Positions 50,684-61,858 of a stretch of 64,000 bases of DNA are shown one piece after another (positions within the stretch are counted from its first letter, which is position 1; each line of letters opens with the position of its first letter). A program made the position numbers and the translations under genes. Below the pieces are notes generated by a model. It searched no databases and was not told the origin of the DNA. It worked only from the letters and a program-made list of their open reading frames with translations. This DNA is from Citrus sinensis (Eukaryota; Streptophyta; Magnoliopsida; Sapindales; Rutaceae), in assembly GCF_022201045.2 (NCBI RefSeq), contig NC_068560.1, forward strand, positions 4,620,001-4,684,000, given 5' to 3'.

Positions 50684-51165
50684 TTAACTTTTATAAGCCT
50701 ATATATTTTCATTTTATTTTTGAATATTACTTTGTTAATTTCATAAAAGTTAAATTTAACATATATTCCTAATTAGCATTAGTTTATGAATCATAAAATA
50801 TTTTTTTATTGATATCCTTTGATTATAATTATAAAATATTATGCTATTAAGAATCATTACTTTTATTATGGTAATTAAAAGTAACAATAAATTAAAAAAA
50901 TTACCTCCAATAATATTTACACATGAAAAAAGAGAAATTTTTTTATACATTTTTATATTTTTATTTACTTGGTAGGAAATTATCCAAGCTTTAAAAAATT
51001 TAAGTTTCACAAGCTTATTTTGATTTTATTTTTGAATATGACTTTGTTAATTTCATAAAAGTTAAATCAAACATATATTCATAATTAGTTTTAGTTTATG
51101 AATCATGAAAGATTATTCTATTGATATCCATTGGTTGTAACTATAAAATTTTTATGTCTAGTAAT
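50684..51165 (+). repeat. Direct repeat, two units of about 160 bp, 312-318 bp apart
   Basis: Units at about 50684-50850 and 51002-51165 share TTTTATTTTTGAATATNAC, TTTGTTAATTTCATAAAAGT, ACATATATTC.TAATTAG and TAGTTTATGAATCAT. Non-coding. Origin unknown. Confidence 0.7.
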
Positions 51166-52174
51166 AATTATTATGTCCAATAATATTTAATGGACAAAAT
51201 GAGAAAAAAAATTGCATGTTTTTATATTTCCATTATAAAAATATGGTTTGGGATATTTTAATTTATTTTGACATAAATTTGAGGGGTTAATCTGTATCAA
51301 TCTAATGGTTTATACTAGAAGTCAAAGCAATATTTTGTAGTGTTATTTAAATCAAAATTTTCTCATTATGTACGTATATAGACATTTATTTTTCAATAAT
51401 AATTGTCAAATAAAATATTTCTCATTTGTTGTGACTCATATAGCATCATTAATAAAACAAATATGAAATATTTTATTACGACACCTTCTATTATCGCTAT
51501 TATTTAAGTATTAATGGTTTTGTAATTAAATTCATACAATACAAATTATTATAAGACCTTTTGAAATATCTTTATATAAAGTAATAATAAAATAACGTTA
51601 CTTGTTAATTACATTTATTTTTAATACTATATATTTCTAATACTAAGTGTAAAAATAAAAACAAAATGTAAAATTGTAAAGTGATAGATACAATATAATA
51701 ATTTTAACTTCAAAATTATTTGTATTTTTTTCATTCTTTTTAGTGACTTAAAAATATTTATCAATTGAGTAGATAAGAAATAATTTAAAGTATGAAGCAA
51801 TATCACAACTTGCAAATTATTGTTACATAATTACTTATCCATGAAAATTAAATTAAGGGTGAAATCCCAATATTAAATCCAATTATTGATTATGGGATTG
51901 TTATCCCATTATTGATTCTAATATTGATTATGAGATTTTTATTGCAACATAATAGAAAATTTCTTTTATCAATAAATTAAAAATTTTAAAAAAACTACAT
52001 TTACCTGCAACTTAAAGGTTATCTATTATTATTATTTACATAATTAGTTTTTTATTTACAAATTAAATATCCAAGAGACAATAATTCCACTGTCAATGTT
52101 GTAGAAACTCATTGATATTATAAAGAAATCCTTATAAATGAGGTATTAGAGGAAAGAAAACAAACGAATGAAGT
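51166..52174. other. AT-rich gene-free DNA
   Basis: No gene or repeat ends recognised. The last 9 bases are the target duplication of the next element. Confidence 0.5.
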
Positions 52175-52835
52175 GAGTGCATGTTTGGTACATTGTATTA
52201 TAGGGTATTAAAATATTGTTCACATTAAAATAATACTAAACCCATGTTTGGAACAAATTTACAAGGAATTAAGGTGGGGGGCTGCCGCATTAGCTTAGCT
52301 TTTTTTTTTCTTTTGCTTTTGACTTTTCTTTTTTGCTTTATTATTATTATAATACTAAAATAATAACTAAATAAATATAGTTTTTAATTTAATATAATTT
52401 TTTTGTTTTTACATTATAATTATTAATATAAATTAATAAATAAATAATTTATCATTCAATAATAGTATATTATTTTTTATTTTTACATTATAATTTATTA
52501 ATAAATTTATAACTTATTATAACTAATAAAAATATTTAAATATGAATAAATTTGAATAATATTAATTTAAAATTAATAATAATATAAATAATAACATAAA
52601 AATATTAATACAATTTAAATATATTAATATAATATAAAATATTAATATAATATAATATAAAATATTAATATAATATAATATAATATTTAATTTAAATTAA
52701 TACAATACAATGTAGCACCAAGTATTGTACAACATTATTATAATATAGTACTAATGCAATATAACATAATACAATATATCAACATTAAAATAATAAAATA
52801 CAGCATAATACAATACAGTGTGCCAAACGCACCAT
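52175..52835. mobile_element. Long-TIR element, possible Mutator-like MITE, 661 bp
   Basis: The left end reads GAGTGCATGTTTGGTACATT. The right end, read inversely, is ATGGTGCGTTTGGCACACTG, and the arms continue with TGTATT-type text. Flanks GAATGAAGT (52166-52174) and GAGTGAAGT (52836-52844) are a 9-bp direct repeat with one difference, as for Mutator-like insertions. The interior is extremely AT-rich with no coding capacity. Confidence 0.65.
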
Positions 52836-53470
52836 GAGTGAAGTAAGAAAATGAGCGAGTGCACTTAGATTTTGACCCAATTAAGGAAAATTGGATGCCC
52901 AATTGAGTTATTGACAGAATGGGTGTGAAAAAGATAGAGCCATGTGCTATATAGAATCTATTTCATATTTCATTGTTAAATATGAAGGTGACAAAAAGAT
53001 TTTAAGCCCATGGTTGAAACTCAATGGCACAAACCTAACATTGATCTAGGCCTTTTTCCAGCTATTTTCGTTTGCTATGTATCTCTTTGAATGGTTTCCA
53101 CCAACTCAGATGGCCACCGCAGCCAACTAAAAAATAATTGTTTGTAAGTTACTCAACTAAGATTTTCGAGACCTATATCTTTATATTGATGAATGACTAC
53201 TGTTTTCGTTCCATTTATTACTTGTCACATTGTGTTTTTTCTTTAAGTTTTGTTGGTTATAAATTAATATACATTATCAAGCTTTAGAAATTTATGTTAT
53301 TTTTTTAATCTATTATTCATTTTTTTCCACATGCTCACACCTAATACTATTTCAATGATCTTTTAAAAAAAAAATTCAGTGAGATTGGAATGTTTTTCCT
53401 AATCTGAGAAGTTGTTTGTTAAATGTTTGAAATATGAAATTTTATTAATTTCAGACCATTTATAAAATAT
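52836..53470. other. Intergenic DNA
   Basis: No gene or repeat recognised between the long-TIR element and the dispersed repeat. Confidence 0.5.
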
Positions 53471-53855
53471 GCTTGTTTGTTTTTTTAGAACTTATGTTTA
53501 ATTTTCAGACATTTACATCTGAATAGAAAAAGTAAATTTTTGTAACTTTTATCTAAATATAAAAATGTCTAAATGATAAGTAAATATTATATTACAAAAA
53601 TATCTCCATAAAACAATTTATTTCCCAAACTAAAAAATCTAATCCCCTTTTTTGTTTTAATTTACAAGGACATAAATATCAAATAACTAAGTTTCAGATT
53701 TTTTTTATTGTAAAAACAAACAAGATGCCACTTATATTCAGATATTTAAAAAAAGAAAAACAAACATGTCATTCAGATTTTCATATTCAGACTCATTCAG
53801 ACTTTAGAAAAATTCAGATCCATTTAGATTTCAGACAAAAAAATAAATGCTACCT
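53471..53855 (+). repeat. Dispersed repeat, copy 2 (about 385 bp)
   Basis: Partner of 32471-32855 in the same orientation. Its left edge GCTTGTTTGTTTTTTT and right edge AAAAAAATAAATGCTACC may be weak inverted ends. The copies differ at many positions, so the duplication is old. Confidence 0.65.
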
Positions 53856-55715
53856 GAGTCTTTTATATTAGCAAATACACTTACATGATTGGTAATTAAT
53901 AATTAAGTAAATCTTGACCATACGTATAATTAAACGTACATATTTGTCAAAAGATCATTTAAAACTCAGATATAATTCATGAGAGGATCCTTATCTATTT
54001 TAATTAACTCATTTGTTACCTACTAACGACGTTGACATTGAGTGAATAATACTTAAAAATTTTGGATGAATTTTTCTTGGTCTTTTTTCATCGATGACTA
54101 GCTAACTTTAATATTCAATAGTTTAATTTTTAATACATGCACGAGGTTGATATATCATTTGTGGAGAACACATCAATGGTGACTATAATGATTATGGTAA
54201 TGTTATTGTAAGTTAAAGAGAACACAGTTCATGTAAAATAAGATTAATCAAAGATTATGATAATTATTAGTTCTTAAACATGTGTAATATAAAAAATTAA
54301 TTCCTGATTGACTATAGCGAAAATTAAATAGGTGCCCCACTTTAAAAATCTTTCAAAGATATCACTTAAAAGCTTTGAATAGCCTTAGATTTTATTGCAT
54401 TAAGAAAACTAGGCAAAGGGATGCATCAAAACTATGGTAATGATCATTAAAGTAATAATAAAGAAGAATGAACGATGGCTCATAAGATTAAATTGAGACG
54501 GCGTATATTTAAAAAGAGTTGAGGGATGAGATACATGTAGATTAAATATTAAATGTAAAAATAATTTAAAATGATTAACTCATTATATATATATATATTA
54601 GATGTGAACCGCATCCCTAGCCAATTTTAGTGTATTGGTGAGATTTAAACCTTAGATCTATTATTATCAAATTAATTTATTAATATATTAGAGGGTTTTA
54701 TTATTAATTTTTAAATTAAGTATTAAATAGTTAATTTTTACATACTATTTTTTATAATATAAAAATTGATATAATAATAAGCTATTATATTGTGTTATAT
54801 TATTAATAATATTATATTATAATATAGTATAATCATATTATAATGTAATATAACATTTTGTAAAAATATAATATTATATTATGATATAAAATAAAATAAT
54901 ATTAAATTATAAACTTATTTTATTTATTAATGTGGAATATAATTGTTTAATTTAAATATATTTTCAAATTTAGTATTTTAGTAAATAATAAATGATTAAA
55001 TAAAATTAAAATACCTTTTATGTACTCAAAAAAATAATTAAAATGATTTTATGTAATGAAAGTAAAATAATATATTATCATTTACTTATTAAATATCTAA
55101 ATTTATTACTTAAATTAAATTTTTATTAAAATAAAATATACATTAATATTTAATAAATTTAAATTTATTACAATTTATTCAACAATAAAATAAAAGTTAA
55201 ATGATTATATTTAAAACATAAATAATATTTTAATCTGATACAGCTTAAATTGTAAATTTTATGGGTTTATTTTATACATCATTTATTGTATTAGTAATAT
55301 TTTTAATGCAATTATGGTCAAACATAATTAAATATAAAAATAATAGTTTATTATAATATAATATGGTATAATACAAGTTGTGTGAATTTTTTTTTTTAAA
55401 ATGATGATGTGACTTAAGTGACAGTGATATCTAAAAGAAAAAGAGTGGACAAACCCACTTGAACATGACTTGGAATTCCACCAAAGCTCCCACTCAGTGA
55501 GGTCAATGCCATGATTTCATCTAATATGGGGCATAGAATCATCATAAAAGTATGAACAGGGGGGCATAGAGGCCTTGGAATCGTAGGGTCCCCTTAAATA
55601 GGGATGCCCTATACCCTTTGTTTCTCCTATTTACGCCCAAGTACTTCCATCATTTCATCAATGTAGTTAAATTCTTTTTTGGTGTTAGCCTTATCATGAT
55701 ATGAAATGAGACAAT
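53856..55715. other. Very AT-rich gene-free DNA
   Basis: Large parts, for example 54690-55380, are almost only A and T. No gene or element ends recognised. Confidence 0.6.
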
Positions 55716-55743
55716 CTCTATCTTACATGCACGTAAGATAGAG
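55716..55743. repeat. 28-bp palindrome, copy 2
   Basis: Same unit as at 16328-16355, with CTTACATGCACGTAAG at the centre (one central mismatch) and CTCTAT / ATAGAG outside. The outer change is compensated on both arms relative to copy 1, so pairing is preserved. Confidence 0.75.
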
Positions 55744-56118
55744 GGACCCATGAAATGAATATATACCCACATGGGTGGGATTTTTTTATTTTTTATTTTT
55801 ATTTTTTTTTAAGGTAAGGGGATGGGACAAACCTATATAATTTTTATTTTTTTCCCTTAGCTCCCTAAGACTTGAACTCGAATGGTTAGCTCCTACAAGT
55901 TTCATATTATTACTAACCCAACAACGCCTTGGGAGTGGGTAGAATTCTATATATATGCATACACATAAGTCATAAGAGGTGTAAGGATATCACATGAACG
56001 GACCCAATTAAGGCTCAAGAGGGGCTTCAGCCCCTTCTGGGCCATTAAGTTTTTTTTAAATGTACCTCAAATCACTTCTGAAAAAGTTAGATAAAACAAT
56101 TTAGACACATTTTTTATA

Positions 56119-56195
56119 TATTAAAAGACTTGTAGTTTAATGGTAAGAGTGCTATTTAATAGTTTCAAAACCTTGGTTCAAATCCCATTAGCCAC
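56119..56195 (+). repeat. tRNA-like sequence with A and B boxes, possible SINE head
   Basis: TGTAGTTTAATGGTAAGAG at 56131-56149 resembles a tRNA A box region, and GGTTCAAATCC at 56175-56185 resembles a B box. The distance suits an internal RNA polymerase III promoter. A proper acceptor stem and anticodon arm are not visible, so a working tRNA is unlikely. A tRNA-derived SINE or decayed tRNA is more probable. Confidence 0.45.
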
Positions 56196-58168
56196 ATTAT
56201 TTTATTTTTTAAAATATTTTGTGGAAACTATTTCGAAAAATGATATTTTCATGCATTTAAAATAAATAATTTATTACTATTATTATTTAGGATTTAAAAA
56301 AAAGTAATGAAATTTGAGTTTATAATACTTAAAATGTATTTAAGTGAATATTAAAAAAATCTAAGTTAAATAAATTTTTTTAAACTAAGCCCTCCTCATT
56401 TTAGTTTTTGGGTCCGCCACCAGCACTGTTATTTAAGTCCCAAGACAATTGAAACAAACTCACGCATACCGGAAGGGTGTTTCTGGCTTGATTAACTAAA
56501 CACGGGTACATCCTTTTAGTTTTTTAAATGCGGGAAAACCTTTCTTATGATTTTCGATATAAATCATTATAAAAATAAATATAAAGTAGTTAGAAATCTC
56601 TCTAATTTTTATAGAATTTATCAGAAATATTTGTTACAAGGATGTTTTTAATTACTTTATTTGAAAACCTAATTGGTTCAAGATCATTGGGTATAGTTTA
56701 AATTTGCCCCTATAGCTTCAATGATCGGGCAACCTCCCAAATAATTAAGAAAATCCTTCATTAATAATTTGCTCGTCTTTTGTTATTTAGAGCTTAAAGT
56801 GTTGTGATTTTTAAGTCACATTTACTATGGAAAAAAATTATAATTATGAAAAAAAATGATCATGTGCGTAAATAATAAAAATATTATACGTTTTTTTTTA
56901 TCATACAAATATAATATAAAATTAATTTAATTTTCAAATTATTTCAAATCATAACAATAAGTATTTATTAAATACTTTAGAAACTACAACTATCCAACTA
57001 TAATAACAATGAGCACTTACTCAAATTCTGATTCTCCTGATAAAAGCAGCTACTTGCAATTTATAAACCAAATCAAGAAAAAATTTTGCAAATTAAGAGG
57101 TTCAATTCGTAAGCATACATATATCAAAAGAAATATGTCTGAATTCATTCTGGATTTTAGCCTCAAAAGTGCTTATAATGGAACAAAGAGCAATGAATGC
57201 AAAATTTTTGCAGAATAAAAGTTTCCTTTGCATGTATTTTGATGGAGATTCGATTAACTAAGATGCCGTGCAAATTAAATATATTCAGGTGATCTTCCAA
57301 AAGGGATATTGTTTTTGGAAGTATTATTTGAAGAACTAATATAATAAAGTTCAATTTATTTTTAGTTAATATTATGTATTTCAAGGAAGTTAGTGATAAA
57401 GTGAAGGTCCATATTTATATATATCAATGTTTTGTCTCATTACTATTGAAAATACGTGGAGTTATACTTTTAAGACGTTGCTTTAGAGTTTTGTACAGAT
57501 TTTTAATAAAAAAAATCCATAATTAAAAAAAACAACAAAAAAGAGCAAAAAACTTTTGTTTCATTTATAGTGCATCTCACGCTCCCATATATATTTTTAT
57601 TGGGAGTGGTTTTCACTGAATATCCATTCATGCAGTCGAGAAAGCCATAAATATGCTATTCATTGAACAATATCAAAATTTAAATAATCTATTTATATTA
57701 TTTTGAAGAAATAATCGTAAAAAAGAACTAATTTTTTGGTAAATTGTGATGTAAAAAATGCCACGAATTTCAAAAGTAGAAATGTATTCGAATATTTGGA
57801 GCGGCTCAAGAACGTTGAGTCTTTGGAAAAAAATTTACTTTTTGAGTCCTTCCTAAATTTACATTTTCGGTAGCTGTATCTCTCTGTTTTTTTTTTTTTT
57901 TTTTAATTTTATAAACTCAATTACATATGTATCCATTACACAAAGCCACAGCTTCAGCATGACAAATTCACAAAAAATTATACATGATCGTCCAAAAATG
58001 TCTGCAACTTTTTCAGAATTGGGTGCATGGCTGATGGCTTCTATTATATGACTGAGATTTCTGATAATTTTTCTTGCAATTTTTGTATTAAAAAAATTTG
58101 TCATGCATGGGGCCAGCCAAGCGAAAGCAAAATGTTAACTTACAGCTGAGAGAATGTCATTTTCGTAC
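56196..58168. other. AT-rich DNA, no convincing gene
   Basis: The reading frame at 57009-57218 and its opposite-strand partner have no recognisable features. The minus-strand frame at 57859-58104 (NLSHIIEAISHAPNSEKVAD) is less random-looking and lies beside an exon-like piece at 58169-58256, so both might derive from one captured gene. Confidence 0.4.
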
Positions 58169-58256
58169 CTGCAGCTGCGAACAGAAGTGCTTCTGCAACT
58201 GGGCAAATAGCTTCCAAAGCTGTACTGCTACAGGCCTGTCCATGAAGTGCCATTAC
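58169..58256 (-). pseudogene. Isolated exon-like fragment, origin unknown
   Basis: An 88-base open segment bounded on the minus strand by an AG acceptor (TTTAAAG|GTAATGG) and a GT donor (GCTGCAG|GTACGAAA). It translates to VMALHGQACSSTALEAICPV followed by AEALLFAAA. Its base composition is clearly more GC-rich than the surroundings. No other exon was placed with confidence, and I do not recognise the protein. It could be a captured gene fragment or one exon of a decayed gene. Confidence 0.35.
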
Positions 58257-58711
58257 CTTTAAAGAATCAAATTGAATTAATAAAAAAAAAATCAAAGAAA
58301 GCACTTTGGGAACTATAAGTCCTGCTAATTCTTGAGTGTGCGATCCATTTAGAATTACTAGTTACTGCTATTGTTCTAGGGAGAAGAGCCTTTTTTTTTT
58401 CTTTTCTTCTTCTTTTGCAATAGCAATCTTTGCTTTCTTGAGTAATCTGTGCACATTTTAATCTAGCAGATAAAGCAACTTGGGCTTGTAGTCAATAGTG
58501 AACTATTGCCCTTAAAAGTTAAGTATGACTATGAATGCAATGGTTCGAGTCTCCATAAACTCAACTGTCTTAATTAAAATATGATTGTGTTGAGATTACT
58601 AATAACGTCTTTTTTTTCTTGCGAAATGTTAGTGGAGTAAAGATATCCCTCTTCCGTGAGAGGTATTTGGCTGGACATGTACTTTATAAAATAAAAATGT
58701 AATAATGTAAG

Positions 58712-58756
<45 letters not shown>

Positions 58757-61738
58757 ATTGTAAATATCAGTGCAATGATTTACTGTCATAGCAGTTGTAA
58801 ATATCTGTGTAATACAGTAACCTGATGCTTAATCTGTTAAAAAAAAATTAACAAATAAGAAACTATCCCCTTATTTTCCAGTAAAATAAATTTATTTATT
58901 TATTTATTTCCCTAAATATTTGGTGACAGATCCGGATATTACATGTTATGTTATAATAGAAATGACATAAACAAATAGATTTCTAATTGTAATATATCGA
59001 TCAATAGATATGAATTATAATATTAAAACAAAATTTATCCTCAATACCATGTTTCACATATCAATTTAGAAATTAATAATTTCCCTTTAATAATTTTTTT
59101 TTGGGTTGTCAGAAGGAAAGTTTAATGTAGCTAGCTAGGAATGATAAAATTATAAAGAAATGCTACAATCCGTGCATCACACTTGGCCTAATTAAACTTG
59201 GCGTTCTAGATTTTTAATTTTACATATTTGACATATATATATATTTACCATATATTTTAAAATGCACTTTAAAATAATTAAATTTTCTTAATTTGAAAAG
59301 TTTTCGTTTGTTTATCCTGTTATATTTTTTTATTTTTATGACGAAAATTAAAAATTCTTATAGATCAAACGGTTGATCTATTACAAGCTTTAGAGGCATT
59401 CCTTTTTTTTTTCTTCTTCTTCTTTCCTTCTAATTTTCTTTTTCTTTTCTCTTTTTCCTTTCCCAACGGTCGAATAAACAGGACCATTGCCAATTTCTTC
59501 CGAATTAAAGACATTTCCTTTGTTCATTGAGTTAAACACAATTCACAAGCCAAAGCCATTCTTTTGACAAAAGCACTTTGGAGGCATTGCGAAAGTTGTT
59601 CAAAGAGCTCAGCCCTGAAAGCACTTGATTTTAGAGCATGCATATGCTTTTGCTTTTTCATAAATATTGGGGCGTCCCCTGGTCAAAGGACAATTATGTT
59701 CTTTCCACATTCAATATTCAATATTCAATATTAAAGTTTTTGTGTTAATCGTAATTATATTGTCTAGTGCCCTTAATTACACGACGAGTGCCGTCCATGT
59801 TCACTAGTGCCCCTTCAGCTTTTATTTTTTTGAACCATATTTTAATTTCTGAATTTTTGAGTTTTCAATCTACGTAATGTTAATTTATTTGCCTCTATTT
59901 CACCCATCATAGCTAAACAAATTTTAATAAATAAAACATACAAAGTTCTAGGATACTTCCTATCTTAAGTTCACTTATATAGTTGAAATTTTTTTATACT
60001 ATCCCTTTTCCATAATTATAGAAATATTATTTTTATAACGTCATAAGTAAAATTGAAAAAAGGGTTAAATATGCATACTATTTCTTCACTTGTTTTGGAT
60101 TTTTGAAAGTGATAAATGACATGTTTTAATTTGGCTTTTACGGTTGCATATGGTAAAATTGATCTTCAAACTGGAATACTTAATAATCATATCAACGTGG
60201 CCTACTGAAAGACTACATATTATTGAGAGCATGTATAGATAATAGCACTCTACTTACATGTGTATATATGGTATAATTAATAATGATTTTACCTCCCATA
60301 ATCATTGCTCAGCCAATGAACTTTGAAAATTAAAGATATGTACTTGATTGATACTTAGATTTCCTTTTCTTTAGAAGATTATTTTTGTGGATTCAGTAAT
60401 TTTTTCCCTTGAAGTTGAAGAATTTCAACCTATAGATATAATTATTTTCACAAAGGATGATTCTACTGATAAAAGAATATACGAAGTTATGATGTTGGAA
60501 CACCTTTTTCATTAATGGGATCAAATTGATTTTGTTTTTCCAAGAAATTTCAAGAGGGGATTAATGGTCAAATATTGTGCATAATTCCCATTTGCATATT
60601 GCTTAATCATTTCATACTGTAGCAATTTGTGTGGCTGCCAATCATAGTTACAACAATCCATATTTAAAACCCCGCTTTAAAAATATAGAACATTTTGTTC
60701 AAAATTAATGAATTTTCTTAAAATTTGACCTGATATTTGTGACATAATTAAATTAATGGTATCATTTACTAAACCGGTATCAGAATAGACTAGAATTCGA
60801 ATGGGTTGGAATCCGAATGGATTGGAATGAGAATGATGAATGGAAATTAGAATAAGTTGTTTATTTAAATTGTAGGAATTGGAATCGAAAAGAAATAGAC
60901 TGTCATTAATGTGCTTACTTTATCTTGAAATTAAAATTAAAATTGAAATGAGTTAAGTTATTTTAAATTACTAAAAGGTCCTTAATTAACTACTGTCATA
61001 ATTATTATTTTGATTATTTATTTAAAAATTATTGTAAATATATTAATTAATTATGACATTTTATAATAATAATAATAATAATAATCCATTTAAAAAAAAT
61101 TAAAATCAGAATCATCATCAACAACAAATCATCATCATCAGAATAAAACCATTGCGATGGAGACCAAACTAAGGACGAAATGAAGATGAAACTGAGATGG
61201 AGAAAACGGAGAAGAAATTGAGATGGAGACGGCCCAAGTGGAGATGACACTGGCAACAGATGTTGCTTCACAGCCGCCAAACCAACAACTATGGTGATGA
61301 CACTTGATTTTGGCAACAATGTTCAGCTAGATCTCGATACGAGGAGTTAGGGATTTGTTGTTGCTGCTTTTTTATTTTTTGCTATTTATATTTTCATTTA
61401 AAGGGAGGGTATTTTGGGTATTTTAAAATGTGAATGGGGTAGAATTAGAACTCTTGAGAATGGGAGATTGATTCCCAGTTCCCACCTCTTTCAAAACCAG
61501 TCTCCCATTTTTCATTTCCAAATTTGTGTGGACACAATCCAATCCTAATTTCCACCTCTATTTTGATTGTGAAGTAAATATTGTCAATGATTCTAATTTT
61601 GAATTTTTACTCTCCAATCTAATAAGTAAAGGCACTATAATCATATTCAAAAATTTTCTTTTAAAAAAAAAACAACAAACGTATAATTACCCTTCAAATT
61701 ATTTGTATAGCACGGTATAGTAGTTTTCTAGTTAGGGA
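58257..61738. other. AT-rich DNA with simple repeats
   Basis: Contains a B-box-like GGTTCGAGTCTCC at about 58543 (possible SINE trace), (TA)n at 58716-58753 and an ATTT run at about 58893-58910. The stretch of about 60740-61560, with GAATGGATTGGAATGAGAATG and CAATCCAATCCTAATTTCCA at its two sides, looks transposon-derived, but its ends could not be paired. No gene recognised. Confidence 0.45.
58716..58753. repeat. (TA)n microsatellite
   Basis: About 19 TA units. The Ile-Tyr repeat in the overlapping reading frame is due to this tract. Confidence 0.9.
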
Positions 61739-61858
61739 TTTTAAAGTGCGGAAAAATCCGGAAAAGCTTTAAAATCACACGGCTTTAAATATTTACAGTT
61801 TTAAGTCTTTAAAATCATACGGTTTTAAAATTTTACCGCACTTTCCCGCACTTTAAAA
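61739..61858. repeat. Foldback element of about 120 bp
   Basis: TTTTAAAGTGCGG at 61739-61751 is the exact inverse of CCGCACTTTAAAA at 61846-61858. Inside are repeated CTTTAAAATCACACGG / CTTTAAAATCATACGG units and a second CCGCACTTT. No target duplication was clear. It could be a small MITE or foldback repeat. Confidence 0.6.

Noticed and set aside
54690..55380. Matrix attachment or replication origin candidate
   Set aside because: Very AT-rich, but so is most of the surrounding 15 kb. No specific motif supports either role.
56119..56195. Functional tRNA gene
   Set aside because: A and B boxes are present, but I could not pair an acceptor stem or anticodon arm.
57009..57218. 69-residue plus-strand frame
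   Set aside because: No recognisable motif, and in AT-rich DNA a frame of this length is expected by chance.
61047..61319. Minus-strand frame with Ile and Asp runs
   Set aside because: Driven by ATC/AAT triplet repeats in probable transposon sequence.
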